64,000 bases of DNA from Micromonospora chokoriensis (GTDB taxonomy: Bacteria > Actinomycetota > Actinomycetes > Mycobacteriales > Micromonosporaceae). Every line of letters starts with the position of its first letter. Position 1 is the first letter of the stretch. A model generated the notes under the pieces. That model saw only the letters and a list, made by a program, of their open reading frames with translations. It was not told the origin of the DNA and did no database searches. Below, piece by piece: positions 33,070 to 41,669 of this stretch. Made by a program: the position numbers and the translations under genes. The stretch is taken from assembly GCF_900091505.1 (NCBI RefSeq), contig NZ_LT607409.1, forward strand, positions 5,890,001-5,954,000, read 5' to 3'.

Positions 33070-33515
33070 CCCGCATCGCCCGGCCGGGCTTCGTGTCCCG
33101 GCCGGCCCGGGCTGCGGCGGCGCTCCTTCATCTCCGCCTCGTAGAGGTGCCGTCGCCCGCCCACCAACTCGTCCCGGGCCTGCTGGTCCACCTCCCGGAA
33201 CAGCGCGTGGTAGCCGTCGTCGAAGTCCTCGACGATCTGGAACGTCCACCGCCCGGCGATGACGTTGCGGCCCCGCAACTCGGTGCCGATCCGCTCGGCG
33301 AGCCGCGGATGCCCGGCGGCGCGGAACTGTTCCACCGCGTCGTCGAGCATCAGGTCGGCGTGCCCGATCAACTGGTGCATCGAGTACAGGTGCCCCCGGG
33401 CCCGCTCCACGCACTCCAGCGCCTCGCTGAGCTTGCCGAGCGCGGCGACTGTCGCGTCGCTCACGCCGGCCGGCCGACGGTGCTGCTCGTCCGGCCCGTC
33501 CACCTGGTGTGCCAT
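33066..33515 (-). CDS. Conserved helical protein, unknown function
   Basis: 149 residues from ATG 33515, picked because GGAGG lies five bases upstream; longer ATG starts (33542, 33626) lack one. Helical and charged: VSDATVAALGKLSEALECVERARGHLYSMHQLIGHADLMLDDAV. The ending VGGRRHLYEAEMKERRRSPG is basic. I know similar actinobacterial hypothetical proteins but no function. Tail-to-tail with the 69-residue gene and head-to-head with the gene at 33679. Confidence 0.75.
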   Translation of the reverse strand: MAHQVDGPDEQHRRPAGVSDATVAALGKLSEALECVERARGHLYSMHQLIGHADLMLDDAVEQFRAAGHPRLAERIGTELRGRNVIAGRWTFQIVEDFDDGYHALFREVDQQARDELVGGRRHLYEAEMKERRRSPGRPGHEARPGDAG

Positions 33516-33678
33516 CCGTACCTCCGTGCCGTATGCCGCCATCCGCGGGTGCTGTTCCTGCTGCCCCGTCTGTGCCGGATCAACCCCCGCGGTCAGCACC
33601 TGTTCCTCCGGTGGCGTAGCCGACATCCGCCGACCGGCCGAGGTCGACACGGTCACCCGTCGGTTAGCCTCGGTCACC

Positions 33679-34032
33679 ATGCGTGTGCCGTTCACCCGGG
33701 TCGCCTCCCGTACCGCCGTCGACTCGGCGCGGTCCACCCTGGCCGCCCTCACCGTCTCCGTGGGCACCGTCGGCCTCGCCGCGGCCGCCGCGCGACCAGG
33801 GCTGCTCGCCCTCGTCGACCAGCACGCGGCCGCCGTACGGGACAGCCTCGACGGGGACCGCCAACCGCTGAGCCCGGCGATGCTCGCCGGCTACGCCGAG
33901 GGGGTCCGCGCGGCCGCCCTGGAGCACGGGTGGGCACCCCCGGACGGGCCGGTGGACTGGAGTCAGCCGGAGTGGCTGCTCACCCGACTGCTCGCGGTCT
34001 GCGCGCTGGCCCGCTCGCTCGACCGGGCCTGA
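33679..34032 (+). CDS. Small protein possibly of the DUF6401 type
   Basis: 117 residues from ATG 33679. The pattern ASRTAVDSARSTLAALTVSVG, then LLALVDQHAAAVRDSL and YAEGVRAAALEHGWAPPDGPVDW, resembles what I remember as DUF6401, an actinomycete family sometimes tagged to natural-product clusters; this is from memory and unverified. No biosynthetic genes adjoin it. Divergent from the gene at 33515. Confidence 0.6.
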   Translation: MRVPFTRVASRTAVDSARSTLAALTVSVGTVGLAAAAARPGLLALVDQHAAAVRDSLDGDRQPLSPAMLAGYAEGVRAAALEHGWAPPDGPVDWSQPEWLLTRLLAVCALARSLDRA

Positions 34033-34056
34033 GCCGCACGCCGGCCCGGTCACGGG

Positions 34057-34099
34057 GCGGGGAGGGCGCCCCGCGTCGTCCGCGGAACACCCTCCCCAC
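34057..34099. terminator. Hairpin between convergent genes
   Basis: GGGGAGGG at 34059-34066 pairs with CCCTCCCC at 34090-34097 around a GC-rich loop that can fold further. It lies between the stops of the gene at 33679 and the MscS-like gene at 34120. Confidence 0.45.
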
Positions 34100-34119
34100 C
34101 AGCCGTGCCGTCGCGCCCG

Positions 34120-34929
34120 CTATGAGCGGTACTGCTGGGCTTCGTCCACCCGAGGCATGGCCTGGGTGCGGTCCCCGCCGCGGTCGGCCATCTGCCGCTC
34201 CACGTCGCTGCGCCCGGCCGTCGTCGCCGAACGCTGCTGCTGCACCGCCCGTGCCTCCTCGGCCGCCCGACGCAGCCAACCGTCCCACCGGTTCTGCATC
34301 GGCTTGACCAGACCACCACCGACACCGACGATCAGGATGCCGGCGACCGTGGCGAGCACCGCGATCAGCACCGGGGTCGTCACCGTGGTGGCGATGCCCA
34401 CCTGGTTCAGCGCGGCGATCACACCGAGAGCGATGATGAAGATCGCCGTCAGGTCGGCCAGCACCTTGCCGTACGAGAGCCCTCCCAGCGCGCCGGTGAC
34501 CAGATCCCGGACGGCGTTGGCGATCGCGGCCGCCACCACCACGATGACGATCGCGATGAACGCACGCGGCAGCCAGGCCACCACGCCGCTGATCAGGTCA
34601 CTGATCGCGTTGGGTCCCCAGACTCCGAAGGCGAACTGGAGCGTGAACAGCAGTACGGCGTAGTACGCGAGTCTGGCCAGGATGTCGCTGGCGTCGTACT
34701 TCGTTCTCTCCAGGGCCCGTTTGATCCCGCCGCGTTCGACCGCCTGGTCGAAGCGCACCCGTTCCAGCACCGTATCCACGATCTTGAGGACGGCTCTGGC
34801 GATGAGCCAGCCGACCACGAGGATGACGATGAAGGCCACTGCCTTCGGGATGAAGAGCAGCACTGACCTCCAGGTGTCGGCGATGGCATCGCCGATGTCG
34901 GCCTGCCGGACCGCGAGGGTTTTCAGCAT
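34120..34929 (-). CDS. MscS-like conserved TM-helix membrane protein
   Basis: 269 residues from ATG 34929 with AGGAGGG upstream. Begins with an amphipathic helix, then a membrane helix (LLFIPKAVAFIVILVVGWLIA near 23-43) and repeated units of the conserved TM-helix type (YAVLLFTLQFAFGVWGPNAISDLISGVVAWLPRAFIAIVIVVVAAAIANAVRDLV). It lacks the MscS beta-domain, so it may form part of a channel or be regulatory. The C-terminus is polar with Arg/Glu/Gln. Confidence 0.82.
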   Translation of the reverse strand: MLKTLAVRQADIGDAIADTWRSVLLFIPKAVAFIVILVVGWLIARAVLKIVDTVLERVRFDQAVERGGIKRALERTKYDASDILARLAYYAVLLFTLQFAFGVWGPNAISDLISGVVAWLPRAFIAIVIVVVAAAIANAVRDLVTGALGGLSYGKVLADLTAIFIIALGVIAALNQVGIATTVTTPVLIAVLATVAGILIVGVGGGLVKPMQNRWDGWLRRAAEEARAVQQQRSATTAGRSDVERQMADRGGDRTQAMPRVDEAQQYRS

Positions 34930-35129
34930 GATGTCCCTCCTGTCGCATGGACTGCGCCGGGCGCATACCCGGCAACCGGTGCGGCAGTCCGTGCGGAGCG
35001 CCGACATTTTTACGACAAGCCCTCCGACAGGGGCCCTGAACTGCCCTAACGTCCCCCGCGGCCGGGGACCGCGACGGCGCACCGCCATGATCGGATGCCT
35101 TTTCCCACCGGCCGACTAGGCTGCGGGAC

Positions 35130-37268
35130 ATGCCAGGAACGGTCGGGCGAGTCCCCACGCCAGCAACTCCCGGCCCGGGCGCGTCCACCGGGTCCGGTGC
35201 GGTCGCTGCCGTGCTCGCCCACGACTGGGCCGGCACCCCGCTGGGCCCGCCGGAAAGCTGGGACGTGGCGGTCCGGGCCGTGGTCGAGCTGATCGCCGCC
35301 TCACCGATGCCGATGGCGCTGGCGTACGGCGACGACCTCGTGCTGCTCTACAACGCCGGCTACGGCGAGTTGCTGGGCACCAAGCACCCGAGCGCCCTCG
35401 GTCGACCGGCCGCCGAGGTGTTCGCGGAGATCTGGGCGCTCCCGGGCGTCGGTGCGGTCATCGAACGCTGCTACCGGCAGGGGGTGCCGTTCCTGGAGAA
35501 GGAGTCGACGCTGCCCCTGGTCCGCGGGCACTCCGCGACCGTGGAACAGGCCGTCTTCACCAGGGGATACTCACCGGTCCGGGACAGTCTCGGGCGGATC
35601 GTCGGCGTGTTGACGGTCGCGGCCGAGACCACCCACGTCACCGAGCAGTTGCAGAGCCTCAGCGAGGTGGCCGCGGCGCTCGCCGGCACGCTCACCCTCG
35701 ACGACGTGGCCCGGGTGGCGCTGCGGTACGCGATCACCACGTTCGACCCCGACCAGGCCTCGTTCGTCGTCGACGAGGGCGGCGGCGGTTGGCGGATGGT
35801 GCGCCGGGTACGCGGCGAGTTGCTGGACGAGGCCGACGAGCGACTCCCCCCGCTCTGGCGGCGCGCGCCGGCGGACTGGTCGTCGCCTGTGGTGCAGGCG
35901 GCGCGCTCCGGTGGCCCGTCGTTCGTCCGGGACGGGCAACCGCTGCGGGACACCGCTGTGGATCGCCACGACCAGAAGATCCGCTCGGTGGCGGCCCTGC
36001 CGCTGGGCACCTCGGTGGTACGCGGCGGGCTGGCGGTCGGCTACCAGGTCCCGCACACCTGGTCGCCGGCCGAGCGGGCGCTGCTGGCCGCCTCGGCCGA
36101 GCTGATCGGTCAGGCCGCCGAGCGGGCCCGCCGCTTCGAGACCCAGCACGGCACCGCCCAGTTGTTGCAACGCAGCATGCTGCCCGAGCATCTGCCGGAC
36201 CTGCCCCGGCTGCGGATCGCGGCCCGTTACGACCCGGGGGTCGACGGCAACGCCGCCGGGGGCGACTTCTACGACGCCTTCCTGCTGCCCAGCGGCGCGC
36301 TCGGCGTGGTGCTGGGCGACGTCGCCGGCCACGACGTGCAGGCCGCCGCGCGGATGGGACAGGTCCGGGCCGCGCTGCGCGCGCTGGCTCTGGCCGACTC
36401 CGCGCCGGACGCCGTGCTGGCCGGGCTGGACCGGCTGGTGAGCAGCCTGGGCGTGGAGGCCGGCACACACGAACTCTTCGTCACAGTGGTGTTCGGCGTG
36501 ATCGACGCGGATCGGCGGGAGCTGACCCTGGCCAGTTCCGGGCACCCCGCGCCGCTGATCCGTCGCGGCGACCCGGGGGGCCGCTCGCACGCCGAGTACC
36601 TCGACGTTCCAGCCGGTCCTCCGCTGGGTCTCGGCGGCCGGCCGGGCACCGTGACGGTCCCGTTCCGCCCCGGTGACACCCTGCTGCTGTTCAGCGACGG
36701 GGTGGTCGAACGCCGACGGCACAGCCTCACCGCCGGGCTTACCACCCTCGGCGACGCCGTCGGGAAGGCCGGCAGCGGTGACCCGCGCGCCCTCTGCGCG
36801 GTGGCGACCGCGGCGGTGCCGGGCGGCACCGAGGACGACGTGGCCGTACTCGCGGTCGAACACGCCCTCAAGCCGAGCCGGTCGGCGAGCATGGAGATGC
36901 CCGCGGAGCCGACCGCGCCCAGCCGGGTCCGGCACTGGATGACCGGTCAGCTCACCGGCTGGCAGGTGGCCGAGTCGGTGATCGGGGCGGCGGTGCTGTG
37001 CACCAGCGAACTGACGACCAACGCGTTGCTGCACGCCGGCACGGCCGCCCGGGTGGAGATCGACCTCAGCCCCGAACGGCTGCTCGTCTCGGTCGCCGAT
37101 TCCGGCACCCGGGGCACCGTGACCCGGGCCCGCACCGACACGTTGAGCAGTCGCGGGCGCGGTCTGGGCCTGATCGAGGAGCTCAGCGACGCCTGGGGCA
37201 CCGACCCGTCGGTCCGCGGCTCCACGGTCTGGTTCGAGATCCTCATCCGAAACGCCGACGCCGCCTGA
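35130..37268 (+). CDS. PAS/GAF-SpoIIE phosphatase with C-terminal anti-sigma-type kinase domain
   Basis: 712 residues. N-terminal PAS-like sensor (about 25-170, with LAYGDDLVLLYNAGYGELLG), GAF-type sensor (about 190-340, SLSEVAAALAGTLTLDDVARVALRYAITTF), PP2C/SpoIIE phosphatase (about 350-575; GGDFYDAFLLPSGALGVVLGDVAGHDVQAAARMG, SDGVVERR, TEDDVAVLAV) and a HATPase_c domain (about 600-705; CTSELTTNALLHAGTAARVEI, SRGRGLGLIEELSDAWG). It can thus both release and bind an anti-anti-sigma/sigma switch, as in RsbU/RsbW-type partner switching. With the SigB/F gene at 51.2 kb this is a candidate stress-sensor. Followed by a HAD gene 28 bases on. Confidence 0.9.
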   Translation: MPGTVGRVPTPATPGPGASTGSGAVAAVLAHDWAGTPLGPPESWDVAVRAVVELIAASPMPMALAYGDDLVLLYNAGYGELLGTKHPSALGRPAAEVFAEIWALPGVGAVIERCYRQGVPFLEKESTLPLVRGHSATVEQAVFTRGYSPVRDSLGRIVGVLTVAAETTHVTEQLQSLSEVAAALAGTLTLDDVARVALRYAITTFDPDQASFVVDEGGGGWRMVRRVRGELLDEADERLPPLWRRAPADWSSPVVQAARSGGPSFVRDGQPLRDTAVDRHDQKIRSVAALPLGTSVVRGGLAVGYQVPHTWSPAERALLAASAELIGQAAERARRFETQHGTAQLLQRSMLPEHLPDLPRLRIAARYDPGVDGNAAGGDFYDAFLLPSGALGVVLGDVAGHDVQAAARMGQVRAALRALALADSAPDAVLAGLDRLVSSLGVEAGTHELFVTVVFGVIDADRRELTLASSGHPAPLIRRGDPGGRSHAEYLDVPAGPPLGLGGRPGTVTVPFRPGDTLLLFSDGVVERRRHSLTAGLTTLGDAVGKAGSGDPRALCAVATAAVPGGTEDDVAVLAVEHALKPSRSASMEMPAEPTAPSRVRHWMTGQLTGWQVAESVIGAAVLCTSELTTNALLHAGTAARVEIDLSPERLLVSVADSGTRGTVTRARTDTLSSRGRGLGLIEELSDAWGTDPSVRGSTVWFEILIRNADAA

Positions 37269-37296
37269 AGACCGCCCAACCGGGTAGGAGGACGCC

Positions 37297-37977
37297 ATGC
37301 GTACCGACAACCCCGCCGGAGTCCTCTTCGACGTCGACGGCACTCTGGTCGACACCACCTACCTGCACACGGTGAGCTGGTGGGAGGCGTTGCGACAGAC
37401 CGACCAGCCGGTGCCGATGGCGACGGTGCACCGCTCCATCGGGATGGGTTCGGACAAGCTCCTGGACCACCTGCTCGGCCCCGAGCGGGACCGCGACGCC
37501 GACTCCAGGCTGCGCGACGCGCACGACACCCTGTACGCCGAGTACTGGGAGCGGCTCACACCACTGCCCCGGGCCGCCGACCTGCTGCGCGCCTGCGCGG
37601 AGCGAGGGATGCGGATCGTGCTCGCCACCTCCGCGTCGGAACCCGAGGTCGGCGCGTTGCGCCGGGCGCTGGCCGCCGACGACGTGATCGACACGATCAC
37701 CTCCTCGGCGGACGCGGAGCAGAGCAAGCCGGCCCCGGACATCCTGGTCGCGGCGTTGGAGCAGTCCGGGCTGGCTGCCGAGCGGGTGGTCTTCGTCGGT
37801 GACTCGGTGTGGGACGTCGTCGCGGCCGGCAAGCTGGACATCCCGTGCGTGGGGCTGACCTGCGGCGGCACCAGCCGGGGCGAGCTGGCCGGGGCCGGCG
37901 CGGTGGCGGTGTACGACGACCCGGCCGCGTTGCTGGGCGAGTTGGCGGATTCGCCGCTTTTCCGGCCCAGAGGATGA
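37297..37977 (+). CDS. HAD-family phosphatase (beta-phosphoglucomutase-like)
   Basis: 226 residues from ATG 37297 with TAGGAGG before it. Motif I FDVDGTLVDT with Asp nucleophile near residue 12, a helical cap, motif II LATSASEPEV and motif III KPAPDILVAA then VFVGDSVWDV. It looks like the phosphoglycolate/beta-phosphoglucomutase branch. Physiological substrate unknown. Close to the SpoIIE gene, probably co-transcribed. Confidence 0.87.
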   Translation: MRTDNPAGVLFDVDGTLVDTTYLHTVSWWEALRQTDQPVPMATVHRSIGMGSDKLLDHLLGPERDRDADSRLRDAHDTLYAEYWERLTPLPRAADLLRACAERGMRIVLATSASEPEVGALRRALAADDVIDTITSSADAEQSKPAPDILVAALEQSGLAAERVVFVGDSVWDVVAAGKLDIPCVGLTCGGTSRGELAGAGAVAVYDDPAALLGELADSPLFRPRG

Positions 37978-38083
37978 GTGTCACTCCGGTTCACCCGCCG
38001 GTACGCGCATAGCGGGAGGCCGTGCGGGGCAAGGTGTGTCACCACCTGCCCGCGCCTCGCGGGTGCGGCCGAGAGGTGGTGCC

Positions 38084-39379
38084 GTGGAGCCGGTAGATGT
38101 GGCGTTCGCGCTGGTCGGTGTGGGCGCCCTGCTCGCGGGCATCCTCCCGCGGATCCTGGAGCAGCGTCCACTGTCCATGCCGATCGCCTTCCTCGCCCTC
38201 GGCATGCTGGTGTTCCTGCTGCCGGTGGGACTACCGACTCCCGACCCGCTGGCCCACCCGGAGTTGGCGACCCACCTCACCGAGATCGGCGTGATCGTCG
38301 CGTTGATGGGCGCCGGGCTCAAGATCGACCGACCGTTGAGTTGGCGGCGGTGGTCGTCCACGTGGCGGCTGTTGGCGATCGCGATGCCACTGTGCATCGC
38401 GGCGGTCGCCCTGCTCGGGTGGTGGTGGGCGGGGCTGGTGCCGGCCGCCGCCCTGTTGTTGGGGGCCGCGCTGGCCCCGACCGACCCGGTGCTCGCCGCC
38501 GACGTGCAGGTCGGTGAGCCGACCGATGTGGAGGATTCCGAGGACGAGGTCCGCTTCGCGTTGACCTCCGAGGCCGGGCTCAACGACGGGCTGGCGTTCC
38601 CGTTCGTCTACGCCGCCATCGCGATCGCCTCGACCAGCCTCGCCCCCCGGGAATGGTTCGTCGAGTGGTTCACGGTGGACGTGCTGTGGAAGGTGGGCGT
38701 CGGGGTCGGCGGCGGCCTCCTCATCGGCTGGCTGCTGGGCAAGTTGTTCTTCCGCGCGCCCAGCAAGCTGCGGCTGGCCCGGCACGCCGAGGGTTTCCTG
38801 GCGCTGGCCGCCACCTTCCTCGCGTACGGGCTGGTGGAGGTGGTCGGCGGGTACGGCTTCCTGGCGGTGTTCGTAGCCGCCCGGGCGATCCGGGCCGCCG
38901 AGCGGACCCACGAGTTCCACTCGGTGCTGCACGACTTCGCCGAGCAGGTCGAACGGCTGCTCACCCTGGTGTTGTTGCTGCTGCTCGGCGGCGCGATCGT
39001 GGGCGGCCTGCTCATCCCGCTGACCTGGTCGGCCGCCGCCGTCGGGTTGGCGCTGGTGTTCCTGATCCGGCCGCTGTTCGGTTGGTTGTCGCTGCGCGGG
39101 GCGCCGGGAAAGCCGGCCGAGCACTGGGTCATCTCGTCGTTCGGCATCCGAGGCGTCGGCTCGTTCTACTACCTCGCGTACGCCACCACGAAGGCCGACT
39201 TCCCGCAGGCCGAACTGCTCTGGGCGACTGTCGGCCTGGTGGTGCTCGTGTCCGTGGTGGTGCACGGAATCACGGCGACACCGGTGATGCAACTGCTGGA
39301 CCGGGAGGGCGAGCGGACGTCCGACCCGACCGAGCGGGACAGCGAGGCCCGGCCCGTCGCGGCGGCCGGGCACCCCTGA
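38084..39379 (+). CDS. Cation:proton antiporter (NhaP/CPA1 type)
   Basis: 431 residues from GTG 38084, with GAGAGGTGG before it. About 12 hydrophobic spans; CPA-type features include LLLGAALAPTDPVLAADVQVG near 124-144 (the ND/TDP unwound-helix region), EVRFALTSEAGLNDGLAFPFVY near 158-179 and the basic C-terminal tail. It should exchange Na+ or K+ for protons and help pH and salt homeostasis. Its context with other stress genes fits. Confidence 0.88.
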   Translation: MEPVDVAFALVGVGALLAGILPRILEQRPLSMPIAFLALGMLVFLLPVGLPTPDPLAHPELATHLTEIGVIVALMGAGLKIDRPLSWRRWSSTWRLLAIAMPLCIAAVALLGWWWAGLVPAAALLLGAALAPTDPVLAADVQVGEPTDVEDSEDEVRFALTSEAGLNDGLAFPFVYAAIAIASTSLAPREWFVEWFTVDVLWKVGVGVGGGLLIGWLLGKLFFRAPSKLRLARHAEGFLALAATFLAYGLVEVVGGYGFLAVFVAARAIRAAERTHEFHSVLHDFAEQVERLLTLVLLLLLGGAIVGGLLIPLTWSAAAVGLALVFLIRPLFGWLSLRGAPGKPAEHWVISSFGIRGVGSFYYLAYATTKADFPQAELLWATVGLVVLVSVVVHGITATPVMQLLDREGERTSDPTERDSEARPVAAAGHP

Positions 39380-39387
39380 CGACCTGG

Positions 39388-40347
39388 TCAGGTCAGGCGG
39401 GCAACCAGGGCACGGCCGAGGTCCCGGCCGGAGCGCCAGGCGGTCTGCACCTGCGGCTTACCGAACGCGTCGCCGGCCAGGCCGATCCCGTCGGCGTCGA
39501 GGTGGTGGGTGGCGCCGGCGGTGTCGACGGTCGGCTTCGCGTACGTCCAGCGGTGCACGTGCACGTCGACGGCCTGCTCGGGAAGGCTCAGGAGGTCGCG
39601 GACGGCCTGCTCGACAGCCGGTCCGGCCCCGGTGGGCTGGGCCAGGTGACCGGCGGCGAACTCCGCGACGGTGTGCGCGACGAGCACCGGAGCGCCGTCA
39701 CCACGCCGGTCACCGTCGTCGCAGACGAGGCTGAGCACCGGGTGGTCGTTGACGAACGCGCCCCGGAAGTCCGGCCACCGCCGGGTCGGGAAGCGCAGCA
39801 CCGCGGCCATCGTCGGCGACCAGCCCTGCGCCTGCACGACCCCTGTGGCGTCGGCCAGGGCGGGGTCGAGCAGCAGGGCGGCCTGCGGGCCGGGCATGGC
39901 CAGAGCGACAGCGGCGCACGGCTCGCCGTCCACTGTCGGGCCGGGCTCGACGGTGAGCACCAACCGGTCGACCGTCACCGGCACCTCGCTGGCCAGGTGT
40001 TCGACAAGCGACCGCAGCCCGCGCGGCGCGGCGAAGCGCATCGGTCCCGGCACGTCCCGACGTCCGTCACGGTCGTACGACTGGAAGGTGTCGGTCCACT
40101 CGCGGACCAGGCCGGCGGCGCGCCACTGCGCGACCACGGCGGTGAAGTCCGGGTCGTCGGCGGTGAAGTACGCGGCGCCGATGTCGGCGGGCCGACCTCC
40201 GAAGCGTTTACTGGCCATCCGGCCTCCGCAGACATGCCCCCGCTCCCGGACCTCCACCGGCACCCCGGCGCGCACCAGTTCCACAGCGCAGGCCATCCCG
40301 GCGATGCCCGCTCCGACCACCACCACACCCGACCGGTCCACCGTCAT
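39388..40347 (-). CDS. Renalase-like FAD-dependent oxidoreductase
   Basis: 319 residues from ATG 40347; longer frames upstream run into repeats. Dinucleotide loop VVVVGAGIAGMACAVELVRAG with an Arg/Gly-rich pattern (GRMASKRFGG near 43-52), then IGAAYFTADDPDFTAVV, matching the renalase-like/flavin monoamine group; the C-terminal second FAD motif is IGLAGDAFGKPQVQTAWRSG. Oxidises a small amine or reduced nicotinamide isomer; substrate unknown. Convergent with the antiporter with eight bases between the stops. Confidence 0.85.
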   Translation of the reverse strand: MTVDRSGVVVVGAGIAGMACAVELVRAGVPVEVRERGHVCGGRMASKRFGGRPADIGAAYFTADDPDFTAVVAQWRAAGLVREWTDTFQSYDRDGRRDVPGPMRFAAPRGLRSLVEHLASEVPVTVDRLVLTVEPGPTVDGEPCAAVALAMPGPQAALLLDPALADATGVVQAQGWSPTMAAVLRFPTRRWPDFRGAFVNDHPVLSLVCDDGDRRGDGAPVLVAHTVAEFAAGHLAQPTGAGPAVEQAVRDLLSLPEQAVDVHVHRWTYAKPTVDTAGATHHLDADGIGLAGDAFGKPQVQTAWRSGRDLGRALVARLT

Positions 40348-40725
40348 CCGATGATCGTAGGCGGCGGGACGACGCCAGTTTCCACCCCACGCCCATGCCG
40401 CGCCCCACGCCCCACGTGTCACGCCCACGCCCACCCTGCGCCCCGCGCCCACCCTGCGCCCCGCGCCCACCCTGGTCCCACGCCCACGCCCACGCCCACG
40501 CCCACGATCCGCGCAACATCCCGGATGTTGGCGACGAGCGCCCGGGACGGGCCGCCAGCAGGCGGCCTCCGGCGATCGGGCGGCAGACAACAGGCGGCAG
40601 GCGGCAGCGCACGGTGGCCAACAGGCGGGCGGCGGCGGGCGGGGCCGGGGCGCGGACAGGGCCGGGCCGGGGCGCATGAACCGCCGATGATCGGGGTACT
40701 GGCACACCTGTTCGAAGGAAGGGTG
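40348..40725. repeat. Repeat-rich intergenic region with CCCACG and 18-base tandem units
   Basis: The 378 bases between the renalase-like start and the DUF3072 start hold no gene. Seen are CCCACCCTGCGCCCCGCG-like units twice at about 40431-40467, five exact CCCACG copies at 40477-40506, a 17-base palindrome CAACATCC-C-GGATGTTG at 40514-40530 and a GC-rich GGCGGCAGGC stretch after it. GGGGTAC at 40693-40699 resembles a SigB-type -10 but has no matching -35. Frames translating the repeats (His-Ala and Pro-Arg runs) are rejected. Confidence 0.7.
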
Positions 40726-40947
40726 ATGACGATGACCGACCGCGACAACCAGCAGGCCGACCAGAGCGCCGCGATCAAGGACCCGGACGAGTGGGTCACC
40801 GGCGACGAGCCGCCCACTGCGGCTCAGGAGTCCTACCTGGGCACCCTGGCCCGGGAGGCGAACACGGAGATCCCGGCCGACCTGACCAAGGCCGAGGCTT
40901 CCAAGCAGATCGACGAACTCCAGGCCCGAACCGGCCGAGGCCAGTAA
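40726..40947 (+). CDS. DUF3072 small protein
   Basis: 73 residues from ATG 40726, GAAGGAAGGG upstream. The family sequence is plain: IKDPDEWVTGDEPPTAAQESYLGTLAREA then LTKAEASKQIDELQ, the conserved DUF3072 pattern (similar small proteins recur in actinobacteria). Acidic and helical. Function unknown. It is followed directly by the second palindromic repeat and a convergent phosphoesterase. Confidence 0.9.
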   Translation: MTMTDRDNQQADQSAAIKDPDEWVTGDEPPTAAQESYLGTLAREANTEIPADLTKAEASKQIDELQARTGRGQ

Positions 40948-40951
40948 CACT

Positions 40952-41031
40952 CCGTCGATCATGGAGTTGTGGTGACCGAATTGCGACGGATACACGCACC
41001 TTGTCACCCACCACAACTCCATGATCGACGG
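40952..41031. repeat. Palindromic repeat element, copy 2 (core GATCATGGAGTTGTGG)
   Basis: Perfect 23-base arms at 40952-40974 and 41009-41031 (CCGTCGATCATGGAGTTG plus TGGTG). The arms and the TTGTCACCC before the right arm equal those of copy 1 at 25198-25272; the loops differ. It starts four bases after the DUF3072 stop and lies in the convergent gap before the phosphoesterase. It is immediately followed by tandem decamers. Confidence 0.88.
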
Positions 41032-41100
41032 CGCGGCGCGGCGCGGGACGGCACGGCGCGGGACGGCGCGGGACGGCGCGGGACGGCGACTGCGCGGGAC
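41031..41100 (+). repeat. Tandem GCGCGGGACG decamers
   Basis: Units GCGCGGGACG at 41041-41050, 41056-41065, 41066-41075 and 41076-41085, with partial copies at 41031-41040 and 41092-41100. They abut the palindromic element at 41031 and end eight bases before the phosphoesterase stop. An open frame here would encode repeated PSRAVPSRA and is dismissed. Confidence 0.75.
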
Positions 41101-41107
41101 TGGGCGG

Positions 41108-41608
41108 TTAGTCGCGGGTGAGGCGGTGCAGCGTCACCTCGGTCAGGCGGCCGGTGCTGATCGTGGCGCTGAGGTAGGTGGCGTGCGGTTGGGAACGCCG
41201 GTCGGTGGGTGACCCGGGGTTGAGCAGGCGAAGCCCACCGGGCGCCTCGGTGTCCCACGGGATGTGCGAGTGCCCGAAGACCAGCAGGTCGACGTCGGGG
41301 AAACGGGCCGCGCAGCGCTTCTCGCGAGCGGTCCGTGGGCCGGTCTCGTGCACCACGGCGACCCGCAGGCCGTCGAGGTCGACCCGGGCCACCTCCGGCA
41401 GCCGGGCGCGCAGCGCCGGCCCGTCGTTGTTGCCGTACACCCCGACGAGTCGGCGCGAACGCGCTGTCATGGCGTCGAGCAGCGCCTCGTCCACCCAGTC
41501 GCCGGCGTGGATCACCACGTCGGCCGCCTCGATCGCGGCCCAGAGCGGGCCGGGCAGGTCCCGGGCCCGCTTGGGTACGTGGGTGTCCGCCGTGAGCACC
41601 AACCGCAT
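41108..41608 (-). CDS. Metallophosphoesterase (YfcE/MJ0936-like)
   Basis: 166 residues from ATG 41608. Calcineurin-like metal motifs: LTADTHVPKRA (Asp7, His9), VVIHAGDWVD (Asp37), VGVYGNNDGPAL (Asn-Asp) and FGHSHIPWD with the paired His residues. It should be a phosphodiesterase acting on a small molecule or nucleotide. No operon partner. Confidence 0.9.
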   Translation of the reverse strand: MRLVLTADTHVPKRARDLPGPLWAAIEAADVVIHAGDWVDEALLDAMTARSRRLVGVYGNNDGPALRARLPEVARVDLDGLRVAVVHETGPRTAREKRCAARFPDVDLLVFGHSHIPWDTEAPGGLRLLNPGSPTDRRSQPHATYLSATISTGRLTEVTLHRLTRD

Positions 41609-41669
41609 GCCGGCATTCTCCCCCGCGCCCCAGCCGTCGGCCTGGTGACGCGCGCCGGCAGCCGGCGGT

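Noticed and set aside
40693..40699. GGGGTAC upstream of DUF3072 as SigB-type promoter
   Set aside because: No GTTT-like -35 at 14-16 bases; left as -10 resemblance only.
41004..41258. Open frame encoding PSRAVPSRA repeats
   Set aside because: It translates the decamer array and palindrome and overlaps the phosphoesterase antisense.
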